NCBI GenBank assembly: GCA_026225395.1
Contig: JAMFSR010000026.1
Span: forward strand, 248,001 to 312,000
Origin: Granulicella sapmiensis
GTDB lineage: Bacteria > Acidobacteriota > Terriglobia > Terriglobales > Acidobacteriaceae
Direction of reading: 5' to 3'
DNA length: 64,000 nucleotides
Positions within the stretch are counted from its first letter, which is position 1; every line of letters begins with the position of its first letter. The translations under genes were made by a program, and so were the position numbers. Below the pieces are notes generated by a model. That model made no database searches and was not told the origin of the DNA. It saw only the letters and a program-made list of their open reading frames with translations. This document shows, in pieces, positions 44,640-54,346 of the stretch.

Positions 44640-45881
44640 CTAAGGATTAAAGCGATCGGGCCAGCGCCAGCGCGACACAATATACGGTTTCTCGGCCACA
44701 AACGCCGAGGCTGCTTCTTCCACATGGAACGCCGCGGTTGCGGCGTTGCCCGCGGACTGCCGCAGATGCGAGGCGACCCACGCGAGATACAGCGGCGTTA
44801 ACGCGCCCAGCAGATGTCCACGGTTGATCGTCCGCAGGTGGTATGCCAACACAAAGTCGTAAATCGTACGTGCCCAAAGATCGGCCGGCATCGCAAACTC
44901 CTCAGCCGGGGCACGAGAGATGCGCTTGAGCCCCAGCAGGGATTGCGGCGGCAACACGAGCGACCAGATCTCCTGCAGGTTGATATAGGCATTGCGGAAG
45001 CTGTCCGCCATCGCGCGCACATCTTCAAGCTCTTCCGTTTCAGAAGCCGTTCGCGCAGGCTCAACGTTCGGCTTCGCGGGCATCGGCGCGCGCGCACGCT
45101 GCCAGAAATTGGCCTTCGCTTCAATATCGCCGAATAGCGAACCGACAATCTCCGCCAGCAACGTATTCAAGTCCGTGTCGGTCGGCTGCGGGAGCGTTCG
45201 TGGACCCGCGTCGATCTCCTTCACGGAGAAGGACGCGATGGCCGCTTCCGCCACCGGCCACACGAGCGGTTCAGGTTGAGCCGCATTGTTCGGCTTGCGC
45301 GCCACCATGATTAGCCGCTTTGCCATGCGCGCGGAAAAAGCTGCATCCAGTGGCAGTGGCAAGTGGGCCGGTGTGCCGAACAGCGCATTGGTCAGCGGAT
45401 AAAGCAGAGCCGAGCTCACCAGCGCATCATGCGGCCCGGTTTGATAGCGGGCTACCGCGAGATCGGCTTTGCCCAGAAGCACAGCCTCTGCCAACGCCTG
45501 TAGACCCGCGACAGAAAGCGAAGCCGCCTCATTGCCCAGCACGAGAGTCGCCGCAGCGTCATACTCGGTCGCCAGTTGCGCTGCTCCAAGATAATCCGTC
45601 GCAGTAAGCGCCCACCCCGCATCGCCGCGCGAAGCCACGGGGTAGTCCACAACCGTCACGCCATGCGCTGGATGTGCAGAAGCGCCGCCGGGTGTTGCAA
45701 GAAACAGGTTGTGCCCCTGCAGCGTCGTAGCGATACGCTCGCGCATAGTCTCCACTGTCTCAGCTGTGGCTGAAGGAAGACAGATGAGTAGCGGAGCGCC
45801 CACACCTGATGTCGCCGCGACAGGCGCACTCTCTTGCGTCGATGTAGCGTTTGTAGGCTCGGTCATAGGCGAAGTCGACAT
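44640..45881 (-). CDS. GT-A-like glycosyltransferase-related protein beside TreS
   Basis: A 413-residue protein. The first ~60 residues are low-complexity or polar. From about 90 the order resembles a degenerate GT-A glycosyltransferase (TATDYLGAAQLATEYDAAAT, LVLGNEAASLSVAG, KADLAVARYQTGPHDALVSS, LLYPLTNALFGTP, LPLDAAFSARMAKRLIM). The normal DXD is not clear, so activity is uncertain. It starts 4 bases after the TreS-maltokinase stop and is probably co-expressed with it, suggesting a role in the same glucan or trehalose route. Confidence 0.55.
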   Translation of the reverse strand: MSTSPMTEPTNATSTQESAPVAATSGVGAPLLICLPSATAETVETMRERIATTLQGHNLFLATPGGASAHPAHGVTVVDYPVASRGDAGWALTATDYLGAAQLATEYDAAATLVLGNEAASLSVAGLQALAEAVLLGKADLAVARYQTGPHDALVSSALLYPLTNALFGTPAHLPLPLDAAFSARMAKRLIMVARKPNNAAQPEPLVWPVAEAAIASFSVKEIDAGPRTLPQPTDTDLNTLLAEIVGSLFGDIEAKANFWQRARAPMPAKPNVEPARTASETEELEDVRAMADSFRNAYINLQEIWSLVLPPQSLLGLKRISRAPAEEFAMPADLWARTIYDFVLAYHLRTINRGHLLGALTPLYLAWVASHLRQSAGNAATAAFHVEEAASAFVAEKPYIVSRWRWPDRFNP

Positions 45882-45885
45882 GATC

Positions 45886-48800
45886 TTATCTTTCGTCCGT
45901 GCTGGAAACGAGCGCCAGCAGACCGTTCAGTGGAATATGCAGCCAGGTCGGGCGGTTGTTCAACTCGTACAGCAACTCGTACAACGACTTCTCCAGCAGG
46001 AACGCCGTCAACATCGACTGCGCCTGTTTTGGCTCCGGGATCAATCCGGCCGACTGCTGGACCGTCGCGCGGTAGGCTTCAAGAAACTTCGTCGATACTG
46101 CGTTCTCCCAAAGCATGGCCCACTGTGAGAGCAACTCAGCCTTTTCCGGCCTGCGTTGTGTATAGCGATCCAACGCCGAGCGCGAAACATAGCTGAAGCT
46201 GCGTAGCATGCCGGCAACATCCTTTAGGGGCGACTGCTTCTGCCTCCGCTCCTCCAGCGACCGGGCCGGCTCGCCTTCAAAGTCGACGATCAGGAAATCC
46301 GACTTCGACCGAAGCAGTTGTCCTAGATGATAGTCCCCATGGATGCGTATGCGCTTGCCCTCCGTCGCATTTGCCAGTGCCTGCGTCCGGCTCAACAAAT
46401 CGCCACGATGGCTCAACAACAGAGCCGCTCGGTCGGCAAGTTCATCCGGCACGCCAGAAAGATTCCGCTTCAAGGCCTCAAGTGTCCGCTGTGCCTGGTC
46501 GCGCATGCGATTCGCATCGACATTCAAAGCCTGCGCCGTAGTGGCTTCAGCGGCAAAGGCTGGATCATTGGTCGGCGTCGCCAGCGCAAGATGCATCTCC
46601 GCGGTCCGCGTTCCGAGCAGTGCAGCCGCATCGAGCGCCAAACCTGCACGCTCATGTGCTTCTTCCGGAACGGCCGCCGCCACAACGAAGTTCGCCGGCT
46701 TGCCCAGCTTCACCGGCGGAGGGCAATTCGCGAGCGCTTCGTAGAACCGCGCCAACTCTTCCGAGAACCAAGACCATCCATCGCCCTCGTTAGGTGCAAA
46801 CGCCTGCAGAAAGGCCAGCGTAGTCTCCCCAGCGCCAGAGCCGGAGTGCAGCTCTCCAAGATACGCGGGGATTGCACTGAAGTGCGCCACATCTGTAAGA
46901 AAGCGTGTCATCTCCACATCAGGATTCTCTCCCGGTTGCAGACGGCGAAACAGCTTCAAGATCGCAACATCATCGAACAGGATGCTCGTATTCGATTGCT
47001 CCGCGGAACCCACACGGGACTTCGTGTGAACAAGGTTTGAAGGATCAAAAGCCGGCGAGTGTGACGCAGTGATCGCCGCATCCGCCTCTGGCGGCGCAGT
47101 GAAGAGTGAAATCAAAGCCTGCCGAAAACCCTCACTGGCCGAAGCATCGTAAAGGATCGCACCCTTCGAAGCATCGCCCAGCGTAGCCAGTACCGCCTTT
47201 GGCGATGCATTGCGAAGCTCCTCAGCTGTGCTGCCGGAAGCAACGGCCAGAGGCAGCTGATAGTGATCGACGCTGTCGTCATCGTAGGTCACATCGATCA
47301 GCGCCAGCGTATACGTTCCATCGCCAACCGTCGTCGAAGAACTGACTTTCGCCGAACGAATCGTCCGCGACTTGCCACCAAACCAACGTTGTTGTGTAAG
47401 GTAGTTGGGCAACAACTGCTCCACCAGCTCTACCCCTGCGCCCTGGATCAACTCCGTAATCGAAGGCGTCGCGGCCTTGCTCAACAGTGCCAGCGCCGAG
47501 TTATCGATCCCCGCCGAAACCTCCGGTGTTTCAATCGTCGGTGTCTCAGCCTTGGGAGCTGCGGGCTGCAGCTCCAGCCAAAGGAAACTGTACGGCGCGA
47601 GTGTCAGCGGATATGGCTGCGTCGTCACCTCAGGGAACGCCACGTAGCCCAGCATCTCCACGGGCACACGTCCCGCAAACTTCGAAAGATCCAGCGCCAC
47701 AGGCTGAGCAAACCGCGAAAGGTTGGCCACGCAAATCACGGTCTCGCTATGCCCATCTTCGTAGGCGCAGTCTCGTATGTAAGCAAGAATCTTGCGGTTA
47801 TCCGGCGCAAGAAACTCCAGCGTCCCACGCCCGAAAACCTGGAATAGCTTGCGCAGCGCAATCATGTTGCGGGTCCAGTGCAGCAGCGACGAAGGATCGC
47901 TCTGCTGCGCCTCCACATTGATCGCCTGGTACCCCCAGATCGGGTCCATGATCACCGGAAAGTAAAGCCGCGCCGGCACAGCCTTGCTGAACCCGGCATT
48001 GCGATCTGAGTTCCACTGCATCGGCGTCCGTACACCATTGCGGTCGCCGAGATAAATGTTGTCGCCCATCCCGATCTCATCGCCGTAATACATAATCGGC
48101 GTCCCCGGAAAGCTCAACAGCAGCGAGTTCAGCAGCTCAATACGGCGTCGATTGTTATCCACCAACGGCGCCAGCCTGCGCCGAATGCCCACATTGATCC
48201 GCATCCGCGGGTCCGACGCATACGCCATGTTCATGTAATCGCGCTCGTCGTCGGTCACCATCTCCAGCGTCAGCTCATCGTGGTTACGCAGAAACAATCC
48301 CCACTGGCAGTTATCCGGGATCGGCGGCGTCTGCGCCATGATGTCCGTAATGGGCAAACGGTCTTCCTGCCGAATCGCCATATAAATACGCGGCATCAGC
48401 GGAAAGTGGAAAGCCATCTGGCACTCATCGCCATCGCCAAAGTAAGGCCGCACATCCGCCGGCCACATGTTCGCCTCTGCCAGGATCAACCGATTGTCAT
48501 ACTCAGCATCCATCACCGCGCGAATTTTCTTGATCAGAACGTGCGTCTCCGGCACGTTTTCGCAGCTTGTCCCATCGCGCTCCACAAGATACGGAATCGC
48601 ATCCAGCCGCAGCCCATCGACACCCATGTCCATCCAGAACCGCATCGCGTTCAGCACTTCTTCCATCACGCGCGGGTTGTCGAAGTTCAGATCGGGCTGG
48701 TGCGAGAAGAAGCGATGCCAGTAGTACTGCTGTGCCACCTCATCCCACGTCCAGTTGGACTTCTCTGTATCGGTAAAGATGATGCGAACGCCTTCATACA

Positions 48801-49224
48801 GCTTGTCCGTGTCGGACCACACATACATCTCGCGGTCCGGCGACCCCTTCGGCGCCCGCCGGGCCCGCTCGAACCACGGATGCTGATCGCTGGTGTGATT
48901 GATGACCAGCTCGATCATCACCTGCATGTTGCGCGCGTGCGTCTCATCCAGAAACTGTTGGAAGTCTTCAATCGTCCCGTACGAAGGATTGACGGACGTA
49001 TAGTTCGAAATATCGTAGCCATCATCACGCAGCGGCGACGGAAAGAACGGCAAAATCCACAGGCACGTAACTCCGAGATCCTGCAGGTAATCCAGCTTCG
49101 AAATCAAGCCCTGAAAGTCGCCAATACCGTCTCCATTGGAGTCGGAGAACGCGCGCACGTGTAGCTCATAGATGATCGCATCTTTGTACCAGAGAGGATC
49201 GGTAACGCTGCTCGGCTTCTTCAC
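45886..49224 (-). CDS. treS: Trehalose synthase fused to maltokinase (TreS-Pep2)
   Basis: About 1112 residues from the GTG at 49224 (AAAGAGG in front; the open frame extends 58 residues further but overlaps the divergent racemase start). N-terminal GH13 domain (about 10-560): [18 protein letters not shown], catalytic Asp in [15 protein letters not shown], Glu in ILAEANMWP and [11 protein letters not shown]-terminal maltokinase (from about 640): [15 protein letters not shown], catalytic [10 protein letters not shown] and [17 protein letters not shown]. TreS interconverts trehalose and maltose; the kinase makes maltose-1-phosphate, the GlgE substrate encoded at 50101. Confidence 0.94.
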   Translation of the reverse strand: MKKPSSVTDPLWYKDAIIYELHVRAFSDSNGDGIGDFQGLISKLDYLQDLGVTCLWILPFFPSPLRDDGYDISNYTSVNPSYGTIEDFQQFLDETHARNMQVMIELVINHTSDQHPWFERARRAPKGSPDREMYVWSDTDKLYEGVRIIFTDTEKSNWTWDEVAQQYYWHRFFSHQPDLNFDNPRVMEEVLNAMRFWMDMGVDGLRLDAIPYLVERDGTSCENVPETHVLIKKIRAVMDAEYDNRLILAEANMWPADVRPYFGDGDECQMAFHFPLMPRIYMAIRQEDRLPITDIMAQTPPIPDNCQWGLFLRNHDELTLEMVTDDERDYMNMAYASDPRMRINVGIRRRLAPLVDNNRRRIELLNSLLLSFPGTPIMYYGDEIGMGDNIYLGDRNGVRTPMQWNSDRNAGFSKAVPARLYFPVIMDPIWGYQAINVEAQQSDPSSLLHWTRNMIALRKLFQVFGRGTLEFLAPDNRKILAYIRDCAYEDGHSETVICVANLSRFAQPVALDLSKFAGRVPVEMLGYVAFPEVTTQPYPLTLAPYSFLWLELQPAAPKAETPTIETPEVSAGIDNSALALLSKAATPSITELIQGAGVELVEQLLPNYLTQQRWFGGKSRTIRSAKVSSSTTVGDGTYTLALIDVTYDDDSVDHYQLPLAVASGSTAEELRNASPKAVLATLGDASKGAILYDASASEGFRQALISLFTAPPEADAAITASHSPAFDPSNLVHTKSRVGSAEQSNTSILFDDVAILKLFRRLQPGENPDVEMTRFLTDVAHFSAIPAYLGELHSGSGAGETTLAFLQAFAPNEGDGWSWFSEELARFYEALANCPPPVKLGKPANFVVAAAVPEEAHERAGLALDAAALLGTRTAEMHLALATPTNDPAFAAEATTAQALNVDANRMRDQAQRTLEALKRNLSGVPDELADRAALLLSHRGDLLSRTQALANATEGKRIRIHGDYHLGQLLRSKSDFLIVDFEGEPARSLEERRQKQSPLKDVAGMLRSFSYVSRSALDRYTQRRPEKAELLSQWAMLWENAVSTKFLEAYRATVQQSAGLIPEPKQAQSMLTAFLLEKSLYELLYELNNRPTWLHIPLNGLLALVSSTDER

Positions 49225-49396
49225 TAGCGGATTGCCTCTTTCGTGTCTGGGCTCACTAAGTTGGGTTGGATGCAGATTCTTGCCGACGCGAAGGCTAAGT
49301 CCGATTGCAAGCCTGTTGAGAAGACTGCATACCCTGCAGGTATCCTGAACATACAAAGAAGTGACGCATTTTGCAGTTCGGGAGAACAAACCAAGC

Positions 49397-50104
49397 ATGC
49401 GATGTAAAACAATCGGCCTGATCGGCGGGATGAGCTGGGAAAGCTCATCCGAGTATTACAGGCTCTTGAACGAAACCATCCGCGCCCGCTTCGGCGGCCT
49501 GCACTCCGCTCCCTGCCTTCTGCTCTCTGTGGATTTCGCCGAAATCGCCGCCCTCCAGCGTGCCGGCGACTGGCCCGCCCTCACCGCCAAAATGATCTCC
49601 TGCGCCCAGCGCCTCGAGCAGGGCGGCGCCGAACTCCTCCTTATCTGCACCAACACCATGCACCGCATGGCCGAAGAAGTACAGGCCGCCGTCTCTATTC
49701 CCCTTGTCCACATCGCCGACGCCACCGCCAAACGCATCGCCAAAGCCGGCCTCAAGCGCGTCGGCCTGCTCGGCACCCTTTACACCATGGAGCAGGACTT
49801 CTACCGTGGCCGCCTCGCCCGTGACTTCGGCCTCGAGGTCCTCATCCCCGAAGAAGCCGACCGCCAATCCGTCCATCAGGTCATCTTCTCCGAGCTCTGC
49901 CTTGGCCAATCCCTCGACGCCTCCCGTCAGCTCTACCGCGACATCATCCAGCGCCTCGTAGACCGCGGCGCCGAAGGCATCATCCTGGGCTGCACCGAAA
50001 TCATGCTCCTCATCACCGATGCCGACAGCCCCGTGCCGCTATTCGACACCACCGCACTGCATGTAGCGGCGGCGCTTGATGAGGCAATCGTCACCGAGGT
50101 CTAG
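49397..50104 (+). CDS. Aspartate/glutamate racemase family protein
   Basis: A 235-residue racemase from ATG 49397 (GGGAGAAC in front). Cys-pair racemase features: [16 protein letters not shown], a first catalytic Cys in [16 protein letters not shown] and a second in [17 protein letters not shown], plus [15 protein letters not shown]. It probably racemises aspartate or a related amino acid for cell-wall or signalling use. It is unrelated in function to the flanking glucan genes. The stop shares the bases ctag with the GlgE stop on the other strand. Confidence 0.88.
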   Translation: MRCKTIGLIGGMSWESSSEYYRLLNETIRARFGGLHSAPCLLLSVDFAEIAALQRAGDWPALTAKMISCAQRLEQGGAELLLICTNTMHRMAEEVQAAVSIPLVHIADATAKRIAKAGLKRVGLLGTLYTMEQDFYRGRLARDFGLEVLIPEEADRQSVHQVIFSELCLGQSLDASRQLYRDIIQRLVDRGAEGIILGCTEIMLLITDADSPVPLFDTTALHVAAALDEAIVTEV

Positions 50105-52107
50105 CGCATCACCCGCAACACATGCGCCGTAACCTCCGGCCGCAGCGCCACATAATTCGAGCTCCCCCGCCACGCATATCGCGCCCCGGTCAGCAAATCC
50201 TCTACCTCAAACGCCTCATCCGCCGTCAACCCAAGCTTCTCCAAATCAAGATTCGTCATCGTGATCTGCTCATTCCGAGCATCAAGATTCACAATCACCA
50301 AAATCGTATTCGCAAAGTCCGGCGTCGTCTTCGAGTACACCAGCATCTCCGCATTCCCATTCGGATGAAAGTGCAGGCTCTCGTTCCGCTGCATCGCCGG
50401 ATTCTCCCGCCGAATCGCATTCAGCAGCGTAATCAGCGGAGCAATCGAGTCTGGCGACGTCCGATCCCAATCCCGAATCTGATACTTCTCGCTATCGAGA
50501 TACTCTTCCGAAGCCGTCTTCCCCGGACTCGGCTTCGCCGGCGCGCCATCCAGCAGCTCATACGAAGGCCCATAGATCCCGTAGTTCGCCGAAAGCGTCG
50601 CAGCGAGAATCACCCGCTGCTGAAACATCGCCTTCCCGCCGGTCTGCAATTGTTCATGCAGAATATCCGGCGTATTCGGCCAGAAGTTCGGCCGAAAGAA
50701 ATCCGACACCGGCGGCTTCGTAATCTCTTCGCAGTACTCCTCCAGATCGGTCTTCGTATTCCGCCAAGTAAAGTACGTGTAGCTCTGCGTAAACCCACCC
50801 TTGGCCAGCGAGTACATCACGTGCGGCCTCGTAAACGCCTCCGCCAGGAAGATCGCCTCCGGCACGCTCTTATGCACCTCCGCGATGCACCACTCCCAGA
50901 ACGGCAGTGCCTTTGTATGCGGATTATCCACACGAAACACCTGCACGCCGCGGTCGGTCCAGAACTTGAACACCCCATACAAGGCTGTCCAAAGCCCACG
51001 CCAATCAGCCGACTCAAAGTTCAGCGGATAAATGTCTTGATACTTCTTCGGCGGGTTCTCCGCATACTGAATCGTCCCATCTGGCCGATGCAGAAACCAC
51101 TCCGGATGCTCCTTCACCCACGGATGGTCCGGCGAGCACTGGAACGCAATATCCAGCGCCAGCTCCATCCCATGCCCCTTGGCCGCCGCCACCAGCGAAT
51201 CGAAATCCGCCATCGTCCCCAGCTTCTTATGGATCGCCGTATGTCCGCCATCGCTTGCGCCAATCGCCCACGGGCTGCCCTCATCCTCGGGCCCCGCCGT
51301 GGTCGAGTTGTTCGGCCCCTTGCGATACGCCAACCCAATCGGATGGATCGGCGGCATATACACAATGTCGAACCCCATCGCGGCAATCTCCGGCAGCCGA
51401 GCCTCCACATCCTTCAGCGTTCCATGCTTGCCCGGGGTTTCCGAAGCCGACCGTGGAAACAGCTCATACCAGCTTGAAAACCGAGCCCGTTCGCGATCCA
51501 CCCAAATCGGCAGCTCCACCGGATACATCGTCGAAAACGACAAGTCCGGATACTTCGCCATCAAATCGATCAGCTCCGCCAGCTTTGGCGCCTCATAGTA
51601 CGGCAGGTTCTTCTCCGCCAGCGACCGCAGCTCCCGCGCGAACAGCTTCAGCTTCGTCGCATCCGCACCCAGCGCCCGCGCAGCTGCCGCATCCACATGG
51701 TTTGCCCCAATCCGTAGCGCCAGCGGAATATCCTGCGGCCCCACCTGCTGTGTCGGCTCCTTCGGATCAGGCTGCGCCGCCAGCCGCTTGCCCAGGTCAT
51801 GCACCCACGTATCGAAGTGATCGACCCACGCCTCGACCGTAAAAAGCCACGTCCCCAGCTTATCCACCGTGAACTTCGCCGACCACACGTCGTTATTCAC
51901 CGCCGTAAACGGCACAACGCTCGCCTTCTTTTGCGACTTGTGGTGATAGTGCAGCCGCGCAGCCACATGGTCATGCCCATCGGAGAAAATCGCAGCAGAA
52001 ATCTCCACCGTATCGCCCAGCACACGCTTGGCTGGATAGCGCCCCGCTTCAATCTGGGGTTGGACTTCTTCAATCACGACACGGCGGCGGCCTTCGGTAG
52101 GCTTCAT
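50101..52107 (-). CDS. glgE: Alpha-1,4-glucan:maltose-1-phosphate maltosyltransferase GlgE
   Basis: About 668 residues from ATG 52107 (GGAG ahead); 29 upstream codons are less likely. GlgE features: N-terminal beta domain (RVVIEEVQPQIEAGRYPAKR, AARLHYHHKS), GH13 core with PIHPIGLAYRKGPNNS, catalytic Asp in FRVDNPHTKALPFWEW, Glu in FLAEAFTRPHVMYSL, and RPNFWPNTPDILHE; C-terminal beta domain. It extends alpha-glucan with maltose from maltose-1-phosphate. Divergent from the GH15 gene; shared promoter in 52108-52317. Confidence 0.95.
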   Translation of the reverse strand: MKPTEGRRRVVIEEVQPQIEAGRYPAKRVLGDTVEISAAIFSDGHDHVAARLHYHHKSQKKASVVPFTAVNNDVWSAKFTVDKLGTWLFTVEAWVDHFDTWVHDLGKRLAAQPDPKEPTQQVGPQDIPLALRIGANHVDAAAARALGADATKLKLFARELRSLAEKNLPYYEAPKLAELIDLMAKYPDLSFSTMYPVELPIWVDRERARFSSWYELFPRSASETPGKHGTLKDVEARLPEIAAMGFDIVYMPPIHPIGLAYRKGPNNSTTAGPEDEGSPWAIGASDGGHTAIHKKLGTMADFDSLVAAAKGHGMELALDIAFQCSPDHPWVKEHPEWFLHRPDGTIQYAENPPKKYQDIYPLNFESADWRGLWTALYGVFKFWTDRGVQVFRVDNPHTKALPFWEWCIAEVHKSVPEAIFLAEAFTRPHVMYSLAKGGFTQSYTYFTWRNTKTDLEEYCEEITKPPVSDFFRPNFWPNTPDILHEQLQTGGKAMFQQRVILAATLSANYGIYGPSYELLDGAPAKPSPGKTASEEYLDSEKYQIRDWDRTSPDSIAPLITLLNAIRRENPAMQRNESLHFHPNGNAEMLVYSKTTPDFANTILVIVNLDARNEQITMTNLDLEKLGLTADEAFEVEDLLTGARYAWRGSSNYVALRPEVTAHVLRVMR

Positions 52108-52317
52108 GCGGGCTGGTTCTCCATTACCTCTATTTTCGCTTACTTTCAGCGGCTCAAAGTCTCCGCGTCTCGCAAGCCGTTCCAACGCATCCAACTGCAG
52201 GAGTGCTGTGTACCATCGCGTTTCACCTTACACCCTGCTTCACGGTAAGGGATGCGCCACACGCACCGCTGGTTGTCGCCCTGAAAGCTTTGAGGCCGCG
52301 CTAGGCATGGAGGCAGT

Positions 52318-54168
52318 TTGTCGTTGTTCGGAAAGAGTAAGCCCAGGCTCCCGCCGCTGCACGCGGGCCGCATCGAAGATTATGCGCTCATCGGCGACTG
52401 CGAAACCGGCGCACTCGTCAGCCGCGATGGCTCCATCGACTGGCTCTGCTGGCCCAACTTCTCCTCTGCCGCCTGTTTCGCCGCTCTGCTCGGCACCGCC
52501 GATAACGGCTACTGGCGCCTGCAGCCCGTCGGCGAAATCAAATCCATCACCCGCCGCTATCGCCCCGGCACCATGATCCTCGAAACCACCTTCGTCACCG
52601 AAGACGGCGAAGTCTGCCTCACCGACTTCATGCCGCCTCGCGGCCAGCACTCGGACGTTGTCAGGATCATCTCGGGCATCCGAGGCAAGGTCAAAATGCG
52701 CATGGAACTCGTCATCCGCTTCGACTACGGCCTCACCATTCCCTGGGTCACCGCCAAGGGCGACGAACTTCGCGCCATCGCCGGCCCAAACATGGTCGTC
52801 CTCCGCGCCGAGTGCCCCAAGGGCGACCCCGCCAAGCTTCACGGCGAAGATATGACCACGGTCAGCGAGTTCACCCTCAAAGAGGGGCACCGCACCTGCT
52901 TCGTCCTCACCTACGGCGCGTCCAATGAAGACGTTCCCCGCCGCATCTCGCCCGACGACGCCCTCGAAGACACCGACAAGTACTGGTGCGATTGGACGGG
53001 CCGTTCCAAATACGAAGGCATCTACACCGACGCCGTCTCTCGCAGTCTCATGACTCTCAAGGCCATGACCTACCGTCCCACCGGCGGCATCGTCGCCGCC
53101 GTCACCGCGGGCCTTCCCGAAAAAATCGGCGGAGAGCGCAACTGGGACTACCGCTTCTGCTGGCTCCGCGATACCTCCTTTACTTTGCTCGTTCTCCTGC
53201 GTGCCGGCTACACGGAAGAAGCCATCCAGTGGCGCCTTTGGTTGCTGCGTGCCATCGCCGGTGCTCCCGACCAGGTGCAAAGCCTTTATGGTATCGGCGG
53301 CGAGCGCCAACTACCCGAGTGGGACGCTGGCTGGCTTCGCGGCTACGAAGAATCGCGCCCCGTCCGCTTCGGCAACGCTGCCGCCGGCCAGTTCCAGCTG
53401 GATGTCTTCGGCGAAGTAGCCACCGCGCTCCAGCGTGTTCCCGATGGCGACGAAGACGTCCGCGTCCCCGCCGCCGCCCTGCAAGCCAAGCTCATCGACC
53501 ATCTCTGCCAGGTCTGGGACCAGCCCGACGAAGGCATCTGGGAAACTCGCAGCGGCCGCAAGCACTTCGTCCATAGCAAGGTCATGGCCTGGGTTGCGCT
53601 GGATCGCGCCCTCAAAAACTACGAGCGTTTCGATGGCGGCGGCGACATAAAACGCTGGAAAAAGAATCGCGACCTCCTCCACAAGGAAATCTGCGAAAAG
53701 GGCTTCAACAAAAAGCTCAACGCCTTTACCCAAAGCTACGGAAGCAAGAATCTCGATGCTTCCTGCCTCCGCCTCGGCCTCGTCGGCTTCCTTCCCATGG
53801 ACGATCCACGCATCATCGGCACCATCGATGCCATCCAGAAGAACCTCATGCAGGACGGTCTGGTCCAGCGCTACAAGCCCGAAAAATCACCCGATGGTCT
53901 CAAGGGCAACGAAGGCACCTTCCTCGCCTGCAGCTTCTGGCTCGTGGTCTGTCTCTACCTGCTCGGCCGCAAGGGCGAAGCAACCGCCATGTACGACCGC
54001 CTGCTCGCGCTGCGCAACGATGTCGGTCTTCTGAGCGAAGAGTACGATCCCGTCGGCAAGCGCATGCTTGGAAATTTTCCTCAGGCTCTTTCCCACATCG
54101 CTCTTGTGCATGCCGCCTTTACGCTTTCCGGCCACTGGCAACCGGAACCGTACGCGCCTGTCAAATGA
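52318..54168 (+). CDS. GH15 glucoamylase/trehalase-like enzyme
   Basis: A 616-residue protein from a TTG start, with ATGGAGG 9 bases upstream. GH15 signs: RIEDYALIGDCETGALVSRD, GSIDWLCWPNFSSAACFAAL, EKIGGERNWDYRFCWLRDTS (catalytic-domain signature), LRAGYTEEAIQWRLWLLRAI, and the C-terminal GNFPQALSHIALVHAAF. The family includes glucoamylases and trehalases; the position beside GlgE and TreY suits either. No signal peptide, so it acts in the cytoplasm. TreY begins 178 bases downstream. Confidence 0.9.
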   Translation: MSLFGKSKPRLPPLHAGRIEDYALIGDCETGALVSRDGSIDWLCWPNFSSAACFAALLGTADNGYWRLQPVGEIKSITRRYRPGTMILETTFVTEDGEVCLTDFMPPRGQHSDVVRIISGIRGKVKMRMELVIRFDYGLTIPWVTAKGDELRAIAGPNMVVLRAECPKGDPAKLHGEDMTTVSEFTLKEGHRTCFVLTYGASNEDVPRRISPDDALEDTDKYWCDWTGRSKYEGIYTDAVSRSLMTLKAMTYRPTGGIVAAVTAGLPEKIGGERNWDYRFCWLRDTSFTLLVLLRAGYTEEAIQWRLWLLRAIAGAPDQVQSLYGIGGERQLPEWDAGWLRGYEESRPVRFGNAAAGQFQLDVFGEVATALQRVPDGDEDVRVPAAALQAKLIDHLCQVWDQPDEGIWETRSGRKHFVHSKVMAWVALDRALKNYERFDGGGDIKRWKKNRDLLHKEICEKGFNKKLNAFTQSYGSKNLDASCLRLGLVGFLPMDDPRIIGTIDAIQKNLMQDGLVQRYKPEKSPDGLKGNEGTFLACSFWLVVCLYLLGRKGEATAMYDRLLALRNDVGLLSEEYDPVGKRMLGNFPQALSHIALVHAAFTLSGHWQPEPYAPVK

Positions 54169-54346
54169 GCCACTTACCGCCACTCGTCCGAAGCGGCGGT
54201 GTGTCTATACAACCTCATCTACCTCCCGGGACTCTATTCAAGAGCCGGGCCAATTACAGGTGCATGCCGTGCATCTCACGTTGAGGGAAATGCCCGCCTT
54301 GCAGGCCTCGAGCAGAGGCGATCCGTCAACCAAACAAAACAGGGAC

